From NCBI RefSeq assembly GCF_002127585.1, contig NZ_NEGZ01000010.1, forward strand, positions 1 through 64,000: a stretch of 64,000 nt of DNA, written 5' to 3'. Shown one piece after another: positions 34,629-42,901 of this stretch. A model generated the notes under the pieces. That model saw only the letters and a list, made by a program, of their open reading frames with translations, was not told where the DNA came from and ran no database searches. The DNA is from Janthinobacterium sp. GW458P (lineage in GTDB: Bacteria > Pseudomonadota > Gammaproteobacteria > Burkholderiales > Burkholderiaceae_D). How positions within the stretch are numbered: position 1 is the stretch's first letter; the number at the start of each line of letters is the position of its first letter. Both the position numbers and the translations under genes were made by a program.

Positions 34629-34708
34629 GGTTGCTGGTAATGGACACGGATCGCGTTATCCAGCAATGCAACATGAGCGGACACCCTCAATAGAAATTAC
34701 CCAGCCGG

Positions 34709-34722
34709 TTGATGAATGTCAA
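34709..34722. promoter_or_regulatory. FNR-like box before the 123-residue protein gene
   Basis: TTGATGAATGTCAA matches the FNR consensus at 9 of 10 positions, 105 bases before the ATG at 34828. A TAGACT -10 candidate lies at 34754-34759. Confidence 0.5.
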
Positions 34723-34827
34723 TTGCGCTTTCTCTGTTTTGAACTTAAACCGCTAGACTGAATTAGTTGCCACCTCACTACTTTGAAGCCATTTTTCATG
34801 TCACGATAGACCAATCTGGAGAAAACT

Positions 34828-35199
34828 ATGCCTGATGCAAATGCCAATACGCCCGAACAGCTCCATCTGAACGGGAAGCTTTCCCTGATCAATCGCTATA
34901 ACGCAATAGCGCAGCACACACTCGACTGCAGTTCCGAGATATCCCGCCTGAATATACGCTACGCTCGGGAATTGTCGGAAGCCAACATAGATACCCTACT
35001 GCTGTGCATGCAGAACTGCAGCCTGGCTCGCCGTTACGAACTGGGATTTGCTTACCTGAAACCACAGGTTTCGGCCAACAATGTTTACCGGTCAAACTTG
35101 TTCAAGATCATGCTTGACATGCAAAACTCCATATTGGAAGGTGCCAATGCAACGGTATCCGACTACGCTATAGAATTACGAAAATTTGCCGTATCCTAG
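34828..35199 (+). CDS. small helical protein, possibly phasin-like
   Basis: 123 residues, predicted all-helical, without signal peptide or membrane segment. The run of LSLINRYNAIAQHTLDCSS and MLDMQNSILEGANATV resembles phasin-family polyhydroxyalkanoate granule proteins only loosely. GGAG precedes the ATG. It stands alone between the two Usp genes and has an FNR-like box upstream, so it may belong to the same low-oxygen set. I do not recognise a precise family. Confidence 0.5.
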   Translation: MPDANANTPEQLHLNGKLSLINRYNAIAQHTLDCSSEISRLNIRYARELSEANIDTLLLCMQNCSLARRYELGFAYLKPQVSANNVYRSNLFKIMLDMQNSILEGANATVSDYAIELRKFAVS

Positions 35200-35271
35200 C
35201 CATGCAGCGAGTCCAACACGCATGATCATCAGGCTCCTCCAGCAGCGAGGCTCCCGGCGGTTATCGACAAT

Positions 35272-35619
35272 ATGAAAGCCTGCTCGCACTTGCCCCCCGA
35301 TACCGTCCGTCGCGTCGAAACTGGACAGCGCGCACACGGCCGAGTTTCCCATTGCGCCCACGCGGAGTACACGGACGTGACAGTAAATGAAGCGCTACGG
35401 CATACTCTGATCTGCGAAGAATTGCTGGAGCGTGAACCGATCGAAACGGTATGGGCATACTGTATGGCTCAGCACATAGTGCCTCCATGTAGTGCGAAAG
35501 GAAACCTCACCAGGTCCAAGCAATACAGAGGGGAAATCGCCGAAAAACTGTGCGACTACGGTTGGTGGATAAAACGCCTGAAACTTCGCAACGCGAGGAT
35601 GGCGCTACCGCGGCGCTAA
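35272..35619 (+). pseudogene. reading frame resembling part of a phage replication endonuclease
   Basis: A 115-codon frame. Its C-terminal part (IAEKLCDYGWWIKRLKLRNAR) has the look of the conserved C-D-x-x-WW-x-R-x-L-R-x-x-x-AR region of bacteriophage A-type replication proteins, after which the frame ends. There is no good ribosome-binding site and the flanks are not coding. The match is by eye and short. The rest of the 35200-35862 gap shows no gene. Confidence 0.28.
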
Positions 35620-35811
35620 CTGCCTGCGCCACAGCGCGCGCGGCCCATCCGAGACGCATCACTGACCTTGAGCGCGCTTGGCGCGGCACTCCAATGGCCT
35701 ACCCACGCACACAATTTGTGCACAACGACGGACGCGACTATTCTGCCAGAAAGCATTAAATATCTATATCGCATGACGAGGATCAATTGATGTCCTGACA
35801 ACGCAACGCGA

Positions 35812-35826
35812 ATCAAGTAACTTGAT
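35812..35826. promoter_or_regulatory. inverted repeat upstream of the second Usp gene
   Basis: ATCAAG-TAA-CTTGAT, a perfect 6-bp inverted repeat 36 bases before the ATG at 35863; ATCAATTGAT at 35782-35791 is a second palindrome built from the same half-sites. These have FNR-type half-sites in inverted order, so the binding protein is unclear. Confidence 0.45.
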
Positions 35827-35862
35827 CCTAGCGTTAGAGTGCAATCTGCCCAGGAGCCGACC

Positions 35863-36699
35863 ATGTACAAAACCATCCTCATGTATGCCGACCAGTTTTC
35901 CGGCTTTGGACGACGCCTGGAAGTTGCGGCCGCATTGGCGCAGAAGTACGGGGCCCACCTGATCGGTACGACAGCAAGCGGGGGCGAACAACTCGACTAT
36001 ATTGTCTTTGGCGTGGCGGCGCTCACTCCCCTGTTGCAATTCGACTATGAACCAATGCGTGAAGCGGCCCTGGAACAACTTCAACAATTCGATAGTCATT
36101 GCCGCCGCCTGGGTGTGGCCTCGTACGAAACGCGTTTTCAAGACAGCCACGCTGCCGATGCATTGATACTGCAGTCGCTCTACTGCGACCTGATCATCAC
36201 CGGCCAAAGCGACCTGAGCGACCCTGGCCTCATCTGGTCCACACGATTGCCCGGGTATCTCGCAATGCACAGCCCCCGGCCCCTGCTGGTTATCCCGGAT
36301 GGCGTCGGGCCGGTAGCAGTACCAGGGCGATCCATCGTTATTGGCTGGAACGCAAGTCCCGAAGCAAGCCGCGCTGTGGCTGGGGCCATGCCGCTGTTAC
36401 TGCGCGCTCAACGGGTGCAGATTATGGTACTCAATCCACATGTGGGGAAGCAGCACGGCGACGAGCCTGGAGCGGACCTGGCGCGCTATCTGGTACGCCA
36501 CGGGATCCCGGTTGAAGTGAACTGCCACGACAACGTCACTGAGTCTGCCACCACTCTGTGCAGTCGCGCGCAGAACAGTGGGGCCGACCTGATTGTCGCG
36601 GGTGCCTATGGCCGTAGCCGCTTCCATGAATGGATACTGGGTGGCACTACGCACAGCCTGCTAAGCCAGAGCAGAGTACCGCTGCTGTTGTCACACTAA
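35863..36699 (+). CDS. tandem-domain universal stress protein 2
   Basis: 278 residues with two UspA domains, the second carrying GAYGRSRFHEWILGGTTH, the ATP-binding loop form. AGGAG lies 6 bases before the ATG. It is a paralogue of the gene at 33840, with the same domain layout and the same C-terminal LLSH-like ending. The intervening 1.2 kb contains the small helical gene. Likely part of the low-oxygen stress group. Confidence 0.83.
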   Translation: MYKTILMYADQFSGFGRRLEVAAALAQKYGAHLIGTTASGGEQLDYIVFGVAALTPLLQFDYEPMREAALEQLQQFDSHCRRLGVASYETRFQDSHAADALILQSLYCDLIITGQSDLSDPGLIWSTRLPGYLAMHSPRPLLVIPDGVGPVAVPGRSIVIGWNASPEASRAVAGAMPLLLRAQRVQIMVLNPHVGKQHGDEPGADLARYLVRHGIPVEVNCHDNVTESATTLCSRAQNSGADLIVAGAYGRSRFHEWILGGTTHSLLSQSRVPLLLSH

Positions 36700-37401
36700 G
36701 CACTTACTCGGGAACTGCGTGCATCCTTGCATTTTCTCACAGAGAGAGAGACAGGCGGCGACAGCGCCTGCGAAACCAGAGGATAGCCAACAGATTGCGC
36801 CAGCATCACATGCTGTCCCGCCGTCAATGCCATGGCCTCAGCAAGCTCCTCTTGATCAAACCATCCACGCGCAACGGCAGCCAATCGTTCTGCGGCGCAA
36901 AAACAGGTAAACATTCTGGCTGATTTGGCCGACATCAAGTGCGGCAACGCGCAACTGCTTGGCCTGCTCCTCGGTGGGCATGCGCGACAAATTGGCGACA
37001 TAAAGCAGATTGAGCGGAGCCCTGGCCACGAAATCCTGCTTGCCGGTCAACGGCCGCATGTCGACGGAACTTTGCTGCATCAGTGCCGGCGCCTGCGCCT
37101 GCGCATCATAGCGGTATAGACCACTTGCCATCGCAATATAAATATCAATTTCCTGCGCATTTCAGACAGAAGGTGCAGTTCTATGGCCTGAAGTCTCACG
37201 ATTGCGGCCATTTGCGGGCCACAGCAAACGCGAGAGCCTGTACCACGAGAGCTCACGTTCGCTAAATTCGCGCTGCGCACCGCGCAGCTTCAGTATTTCA
37301 ATCAGCGCCATGCCCGATACATTGATGTCGGCATCGAGTTCAAACGAGGCCGGCCCCATCAATGGCAAAAGCTCACTCTCCTGCACAGTTCTACTCACCA
37401 C
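36696..37401 (-). pseudogene. nitroreductase (SagB-like) gene, broken twice
   Basis: Minus-strand pieces line up with a nitroreductase-family protein: GAQREFSERELSWYRLSRLLWPANG, then YRYDAQAQAPALM, LTGKQDFVARAPLNLLYVANLSRM and finally FCAAERLAAVARGWFDQEE, LTAGQHVMLAQSVGYP. An in-frame TGA at 37164-37162 interrupts the first part and a run of five T (36903-36899, minus strand) shifts frame near the end. Both lesions would have to be errors for the gene to work, so it is probably dead. The 5' end may also be incomplete. It ends opposite the stop of the second Usp gene. Confidence 0.65.
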
Positions 37402-37498
37402 GCCTCCATTTCACGCTACTCGGCCGTCCCGCCGATTGCCGCAGACGCCAGGGCAGCCAGGGCGCGATGGTGTGTCAAACATGGTGGTGATTATCCGC

Positions 37499-38548
37499 TC
37501 AACATACATGATTGGCCGCAATAATGACTTTCAATACCCGTGCGCTAATTGCATCAGCAAACAATGCATAGGCTTCGACGATGTCCTTCAGCATAAAGCG
37601 GTGTGTAATCAGACCAGATACATCGAGTCGTCCGGACTGCACCGCCTTCAGCAACTGTGGGATGGTGGTGGTGTCCACCAGACGAGTAGTGATCGTGATA
37701 TTTTTCGACCAAAGCTGTTCCAGATGCAAATCTGCCGGACGATAATGCACCCCCACATTGGCGACCGTACCGCCAGGCGCAACGATATATGTACACAATT
37801 CGAACGTGGCGGGAGTCCCGACCGCCTCTATCGCCGTGTCAACGCCGCGTCCACCTGTCAGCCCCAATACTGCAATGGCGGCTGCGCGCTCAACTGCCCG
37901 CACCGTGTGACTTGCAGCAAACCGGCGACTCACTTCGAGACGATGTGGATCAACATCGACCATGATAATGCTGGATGGAGCGAAAAACTGGGCGGTCATC
38001 AATGCGGCCAGGCCGACAGGGCCGGCCCCCACGATCGCAACGCTGCTGCCAGGCTGGATTTTGCCATTGAGCACACCACATTCAAAACCTGTTGGCAAAA
38101 TTTCGCTAAGCATGACCAACGAATCTTCATCGACATCGGGTGGAATCCTGTACAGACTCGTGTCCGCAAAAGGAATCCGCACATACTCGGCCTGAGTGCC
38201 ATCAATTTTATGCCCCAGTATCCAGCCCCCATCGACACAGTGCGAACTCATGCCACGCTGACAGTACTCGCAACGGCCACAGGAACTGATACAGGAAATC
38301 AGCACGCCATCACCGGGGTGAAAACCCGTGACAGCACTGCCCACCGAATCAATCACGCCTATGCCCTCATGGCCCAAGGTTGTGCCCGGAAGGCAAGTGG
38401 GCACTTTCCCTTTCAGGATATCCAAATCAGTTCCGCAGATCGTGGTCTTGCTTATCCGGACGATAGCATCAGTCGGAAACAGTATCACTGGAACTGGCTT
38501 GTTCCACAGTACCGGATTGCCTGGAACTTCATACACCAGCGCGCGCAT
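37499..38548 (-). CDS. zinc-dependent alcohol dehydrogenase (MDR family)
   Basis: 349 residues. Catalytic zinc ligands: Cys38 (CGTDLDIL), His60-Glu61 (GHEGIG). Structural zinc ligands: Cys90, Cys93, Cys96 and Cys104. The nucleotide-binding loop is VAIVGAGPVGLAA (about residues 171-183). Reduces or oxidises alcohols with NAD(H), as in fermentative metabolism; the substrate cannot be read from sequence. It appears intact among broken neighbours. Such genes accompany Usp and hsp20 genes in Anr-dependent low-oxygen sets. Confidence 0.85.
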   Translation of the reverse strand: MRALVYEVPGNPVLWNKPVPVILFPTDAIVRISKTTICGTDLDILKGKVPTCLPGTTLGHEGIGVIDSVGSAVTGFHPGDGVLISCISSCGRCEYCQRGMSSHCVDGGWILGHKIDGTQAEYVRIPFADTSLYRIPPDVDEDSLVMLSEILPTGFECGVLNGKIQPGSSVAIVGAGPVGLAALMTAQFFAPSSIIMVDVDPHRLEVSRRFAASHTVRAVERAAAIAVLGLTGGRGVDTAIEAVGTPATFELCTYIVAPGGTVANVGVHYRPADLHLEQLWSKNITITTRLVDTTTIPQLLKAVQSGRLDVSGLITHRFMLKDIVEAYALFADAISARVLKVIIAANHVC

Positions 38549-38635
38549 ACCTTACTCCCCATTTTGCACTGCAGACAATAGTCCATCAAGGCTAGTGCAC
38601 ATGCATAACTGCGCGCATGACTGCTACATTTCTCA

Positions 38636-39088
38636 TCAAGAAGCAATGATCAAGTTCTTCGCCGCACTACTTTTTCGTTTCGGCAGTGTCAACTCAAGCA
38701 CACCGTCACGGTACTTGGCAACTGATTTGGCGTCATCGATATCCTGTCCCGGCGAAAAACTGCGCAAATATTGCCAGATGTAACGTTCACGACGGAGCAT
38801 CGTCTCGCCCTTCGTCTCCGAGCGCTCCTACTTCGTCTCAACAGCGATCGAAACGCGATTTCCATCGATATCCACGGATATTTCTTCCAGCTTAAAACCT
38901 GGCAGTTCGGCCTTGACGCAATACGCTTGATCACTTTCAGTAACGTCGAGCCGAATCTGGGATGGCCGCACAAAATCCTTGAGAGCATGTTTGAAACCCA
39001 TGTCCCGGAAGAAGTCATCTATGTTGCGCAGAGAATCGATGCTGGCCAGGTCGCAGAACGGATCGAAAAGGGTCAGATGGTTTGCCAT
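38636..39088 (-). pseudogene. Hsp20 small heat-shock protein gene with an amber codon
   Basis: One continuous frame of about 150 codons is interrupted only by TAG at 38830-38828. Before it: LTLFDPFCDLASID, SQIRLDVTESDQAYCVKAELPGF and KLEEISVDIDGNRVSIAVE. After it: ERSETKGETMLRRERYIWQ, SFSPGQDIDDAKSVAKY and DGVLELTLPKR. This is a full alpha-crystallin-domain protein. Where the stop lies, homologues have charged linker residues, so a single base change from AAG, CAG or GAG explains it. The upstream region holds FNR-like sites. Confidence 0.8.
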
Positions 39089-39412
39089 GGTTCCTTCTTT
39101 TTAGTCAGGCCATTGACTGCCCATCAACGCGAACGCGACATTCTCGTCCTTCATGTTTCAATATAAATCGCCAGTTACTGTTTGTCTGTTTGATAAATGA
39201 TCTTCGTCAAAAATGTCAGCAATCGATCGCAGAGAAACGATTTAGTCTTGCAACATGCACAGAATACCCATCCAAATTCCTTGGACAATCACGGGCATTG
39301 CTTTACCTAAGCAAGCATATTCCCCTGGTACCTTGATGTAAATCATGGCAAGCGACCTGTGCCCGGCTGTAGTGTGCAAGGAAGTTATCTACGCGTGCGC
39401 AGGAGAACGGCC
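39089..39412. promoter_or_regulatory. intergenic region with two FNR-like sites between hsp20 and the SYLF gene
   Basis: A weak site, ATGATCTTCGTCAA at 39197-39210 (8 of 10), lies 109 bases upstream of hsp20. A strong site at 39333-39346 faces the SYLF gene. No gene is present in the 324 bases. Confidence 0.55.
39333..39346. promoter_or_regulatory. FNR-like box before the SYLF-domain gene
   Basis: TTGATGTAAATCAT, 9 of 10 matches. A -10 candidate TGTAGT lies at 39368-39373, putting the box centre near -41, the class II activator position. The ATG follows at 39413. Confidence 0.68.
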
Positions 39413-39956
39413 ATGATTAGCAACATTAAACCTGTCGGGATACTACTTTGCGGCGCCTTGCTCGCCAGTTCGCCAGTTCGCCGGCATCGTTCAATCCCAG
39501 CAGGTGGATACCGGTGTCCTGTTGCGCAAACGCGATAACGGAAAATGGAGCTCCCCCGCATTTTTTACTCTGGGAGAGCTCAGTGTCGGACTGCAAGTAG
39601 GTACAGTAGTGGGACCATTCGCTTTCGTCCTGCTCAATGACAAGGCCATTCAGCGGTTCACGCAGCGAATTAATTTCTCCGTGGGTGCCGATCCGGGACT
39701 AGCTGTCGCCAATTGGACAAGGGTTGCCCGCGGGTCAATTGGCAATGGAAACGTGATTGCCTGGTCAAGCGCAAGAGCGATCTTTACCGATGTGGCAGCC
39801 GTGAGCGTGGATGATATCCGCTACGATGAAAAAATGACTGATGCTGACTATCACAGGAAGTTGTCGGCCAACGACGTGCTCAGCGACCATGTGAGCGACA
39901 ATCAGGTGCAAGGTCTGCAACAGGCGCTTGGCCCAGTCAGTGCGCCGAACAAGTAG
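39413..39956 (+). pseudogene. SYLF-domain lipid-binding protein gene, frameshifted and internally deleted
   Basis: The ATG at 39413 (AGGAGA upstream) opens a signal peptide, MISNIKPVGILLCGALLASS, that leaves frame in a tandem octamer (CGCCAGTT twice, 39463-39478). The next frame continues GIVQSQQVDTGVLLRKRDN, SPAFFTLGELSVGLQVG and INFSVGADPGLAVA, the core of a SYLF/Ysc84 domain. About 80-100 residues normally present before that core are absent. One more octamer unit would restore the frame. A GTG at 39504 could start a cytoplasmic fragment of 150 residues, but that is unlikely to be functional. Confidence 0.6.
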
Positions 39957-40060
39957 GGCAACAATAGCCGCCTGCCCGCCGCCGCGGATGCACGAGCTGT
40001 TTCCGCCAAGCGCCACATTAACACGGGGTCAGTATAGTTGACTCGCCTGCCCAGGAGAAT

Positions 40061-40774
40061 ATGATGCACAACGACATAGCCCCCGCCGTCCATTCGGCTC
40101 GCGCCTTCGGCGTGCGCCAGTTTGACAGCGGGCGAATCGACGGTCGCTGCAGCCGGGTACGACGCAAGGCGTTCCTGTATCGCGCTGGCGATCCCGTTGC
40201 TGAATGCGTATTTGCCATACGCTACGGAAGTTTCAAGCACTACCGCGCTGATGGAACTGGCGCACAAAAAATCACCTGCTTTCCTGTATGCGGCGACTTC
40301 CTGGCACTCGATAGTATTGGGCAGACAAAACATCTTGGTACGGCCGTCGCGATGGAGGACAGTGAAGTGTGCGAGATTGGCTACGCCACCTTGCGCCAGC
40401 AGCCGCTCTTGTTCCATAGTCTCATCCGTCAAAATATTCTGGATATCCGCAATACCTCTCTACAACTATATCGCAGTCCTGCGGAACAGCGCCTCGCCAC
40501 CTTCTTGCTCCGTCTTTCCCGGCAGTATGGTCAACAGGGCGACGCGCCGACACGCTATCGCTTGCCGATGTCACGCCCCGACATCGCCAACTATCTGCAC
40601 CTTGCCCCGGAAAGTGTCAGCAGACTACTGCACCATTTCAAACTGGCCGGCCTCATTTTGCTTGAAAACCGAGACATCGTTATCACGGATCTGTCAGCAC
40701 TTGAACAGATGGCGCTTGCGAATGGCAACCGCGCCACCTTCAGTACGGAGCTTAGCCACGCTATGGGGAGTTGA
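40061..40774 (+). CDS. Crp/Fnr-family regulator 1 (no iron-sulfur cysteines)
   Basis: 237 residues: cyclic-nucleotide-type sensor barrel (about 30-150), dimer helix and winged helix-turn-helix (about 165-225). The recognition helix reads PESVSRLLHHF, keeping the E-x-x-SR of FNR, so it should read TTGAT-type half-sites. The N-terminal Cys triplet of FNR is absent, although the later Cys in DSEVCEIGY remains, so an oxygen-labile cluster is unlikely. AGGAG precedes the ATG. The second regulator starts 3 bases after its stop, so they form an operon. Confidence 0.82.
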   Translation: MMHNDIAPAVHSARAFGVRQFDSGRIDGRCSRVRRKAFLYRAGDPVAECVFAIRYGSFKHYRADGTGAQKITCFPVCGDFLALDSIGQTKHLGTAVAMEDSEVCEIGYATLRQQPLLFHSLIRQNILDIRNTSLQLYRSPAEQRLATFLLRLSRQYGQQGDAPTRYRLPMSRPDIANYLHLAPESVSRLLHHFKLAGLILLENRDIVITDLSALEQMALANGNRATFSTELSHAMGS

Positions 40775-40777
40775 CTC

Positions 40778-41563
40778 ATGTCCACGGCAGCCAATCTCAC
40801 TGATCACGGGACGAAGTCCTTCTCATGCCGCGATTGCCACGCCCGCGAACGATGTTTGCCTGCAGGCATGAACGATACGGACTGCGCCAAGGTCGAAGGA
40901 TTCATACTGCGGCAGCATCACCTACGACGAGGGGCAACCCTGCAAAGCATACATGAACCGGCACTGGGGCGCCTGTATGCCATTCGCCATGGCCAGTTTA
41001 AATCCTATCAATTCGACCATCGAGGAGAGCAGTGCATTACCAGACTGTCAGGTAAGGGAGACTTGTTGGGACTCGACAGCATTAGCCTTACGCACTATAC
41101 GGATACCACGACAGCTGTCTGCGACAGCATAGTATGCGAGTTTTCTTATGTACAGCTGGTAGAAACGGGCCAGCACTTTCCTGGACTCTTCTTGCGCCTG
41201 GAACAGATGCTGAGCAAGGAACTGGCTCGACTGTATGACCTTACTCTCCTGCTCAGATATCACCATGCAGAACAAAAGTTCGCTCAGTTCCTGTTGCAGC
41301 TGGTTTGGAAAGAGACACAACAAAATGGCAAGGGGCCATACCTGGACCTTGTGTTATCGCGTAAAGAAGTTGCAGACTATCTAAGTGTGACCCATGCAAC
41401 CATCGCCAGACTGCTGAGCCGCCTGCAGCGGCTTGGCATCCTGTCAGTGAGACATCGTCATCTCCAGTTGCTCGACAGGCCAGCCTTGCAGCAGATCGCT
41501 ACGGGGCAATATGCCCCATCTCCGGCGACGCATGAAAGCACACTGGAACATGCAACACTCTGA
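40778..41563 (+). CDS. Crp/Fnr-family regulator 2 (Fnr-type cysteines, altered recognition helix)
   Basis: 261 residues. Cys17-x2-Cys20-x5-Cys26 (CRDCHARERC) plus the Cys in CDSIVCEFSY match the four ligands of the FNR [4Fe-4S] cluster, so oxygen sensing is likely. The recognition helix reads HATIARLLSRL and lacks the Glu and Ser that contact TTGAT in FNR, so its DNA target should differ from that of regulators 1 and 3. Three bases separate it from regulator 1. Confidence 0.83.
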   Translation: MSTAANLTDHGTKSFSCRDCHARERCLPAGMNDTDCAKVEGFILRQHHLRRGATLQSIHEPALGRLYAIRHGQFKSYQFDHRGEQCITRLSGKGDLLGLDSISLTHYTDTTTAVCDSIVCEFSYVQLVETGQHFPGLFLRLEQMLSKELARLYDLTLLLRYHHAEQKFAQFLLQLVWKETQQNGKGPYLDLVLSRKEVADYLSVTHATIARLLSRLQRLGILSVRHRHLQLLDRPALQQIATGQYAPSPATHESTLEHATL

Positions 41564-41927
41564 GTGCCAGAAAAATAACGATGGCACTATGGATGAGCGT
41601 TGACAGTGTGATGGAGAAATATTGCGGTTGTTAACGTACGTTGGATTGATCCAGATCATGGTTACTTCGGTGCCGGACCTGGTTTTCCGCGCTGCGTATT
41701 CAAACCAGGTCCGGGGCTACGGAGCGACGCTCCCATCAAGAGTGTCTTCCGCAGTGACTCACAGCCACGCCCAAGGAGACGTTACCTCTTCAGCTCGCCA
41801 TGAGTGCTGGCGAGAAAGTAATACGCCACACGTCGGCTGGCGATCATTGAGCAGGCAATGAGCGCCGGCATTTCCATCGAAAAAATGGTAGCCTGATATC
41901 ACGGCACTCCTTCGACACCATTCCCGC
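41564..41927. other. gap with an orphan FNR-like box
   Basis: 364 bases. TTGATCCAGATCAT at 41646-41659 is the only recognisable element; the nearby open frames do not resemble proteins. A gene formerly driven from here may have been lost. Confidence 0.45.
41646..41659. promoter_or_regulatory. orphan FNR-like box
   Basis: TTGATCCAGATCAT, 9 of 10 matches, with no plausible gene start within 250 bases in either direction. Confidence 0.5.
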
Positions 41928-42578
41928 TTACAGCATGCCATGCTCCAGCGCATAGCGCGTCAATTCAGCGTTGCAAGACAACTCCATCTTGATCAGAATG
42001 CGCGCGCGGTAACTCGTCACAGTATTGGGGCTCAGCTGCAGCATTGCCCCGATGCGTATCAGCGATTCGCCTGCGGCAATCAGCAGGAAGACCTCCATTT
42101 CACGCTCCGATAACACCTCATGCGCCCCGCTCGCTCCCTTCTTGCTGATCAGCGTGGTCAACCGCTCCGTCAACGCTGCGCTGATATACCGGCCACCGGA
42201 TGCCGCCTTGCGCACTGCCTCGATCAAGATGCTCGTTGACACATCCTTGGTCAGGTAACCTGCCGCTCCCAGGCGCAGTGCACGCAAGGCGTAGACCTCC
42301 TCTGAATATGTGCTCAGCATCAGTACGGCCATACCGGGCTTCATGACACGTAACGATTTCAAGAGCTCCAGACCGTTCTTGCCAGGCATGACGATATCCA
42401 CCAGGGCAACGTCAAATTCCTCGCTGGCGACACGCTCGACCGCTTCCTGAAAATTCCTTGCCTCGCCGCCGATGCGGATGTCTGCTGCCATACTCAGCAT
42501 TAAGCCGACGCCATTGCGCACTACGGCCTGATCGTCAACCAACAGCACACGAATGCCTTCCGCTTCCATAGCTCGCAT
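41928..42578 (-). CDS. NarL/LuxR-type response regulator 1 (orphan)
   Basis: 216 residues from the ATG at 42578, which has AGGGA upstream; in-frame ATGs further upstream would add 10-30 unconserved residues. Receiver domain with VDD at 14-16, phosphoacceptor Asp61 (VALVDIVMPG) and YLTKD; LuxR helix-turn-helix near the C-terminus (LSPNTVTSYRARIL). No kinase gene is adjacent; its closest relative here is the regulator at 43964, which has one, so they may share it. Confidence 0.8.
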   Translation of the reverse strand: MRAMEAEGIRVLLVDDQAVVRNGVGLMLSMAADIRIGGEARNFQEAVERVASEEFDVALVDIVMPGKNGLELLKSLRVMKPGMAVLMLSTYSEEVYALRALRLGAAGYLTKDVSTSILIEAVRKAASGGRYISAALTERLTTLISKKGASGAHEVLSEREMEVFLLIAAGESLIRIGAMLQLSPNTVTSYRARILIKMELSCNAELTRYALEHGML

Positions 42579-42901
42579 CCATTCCCTGAAAAACAGCATT
42601 TTATTTTCCGCTGAACTGGCAACCACGTCAACGGATGCTTCCATGCCATCGGAAGGCCATGCATGCAAGGATAATCAAGTTAATCCAGCACAACATCGGA
42701 GCGATGAACAATCATGAAATCTGGTGCCCCCCTGTTTGCGGTCCGTAGGTGATCCCCCACATCAACGCACCAGATAAATCACTACGCAAAGCTAGGTCTT
42801 TATCTTATATCGGGCGAACCCATCCGCGCACATACTATGTCAAGAGGGAATCAGAAGAAAAATCAACTCCTTGACACCACTTACCAGGACTGGGGAAGTA
42901 A
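42579..42901. other. divergent gap between response regulator 1 and Fnr-type regulator 3
   Basis: 323 bases. Both flanking genes read outward, so their promoters should be here. I see no FNR-type palindrome with correct spacing. Confidence 0.4.

Noticed and set aside
38689-39018. Alternative-frame protein across hsp20
   Set aside because: The hsp20 frame is continuous apart from one TAG and carries clear alpha-crystallin motifs; the other frame has none.
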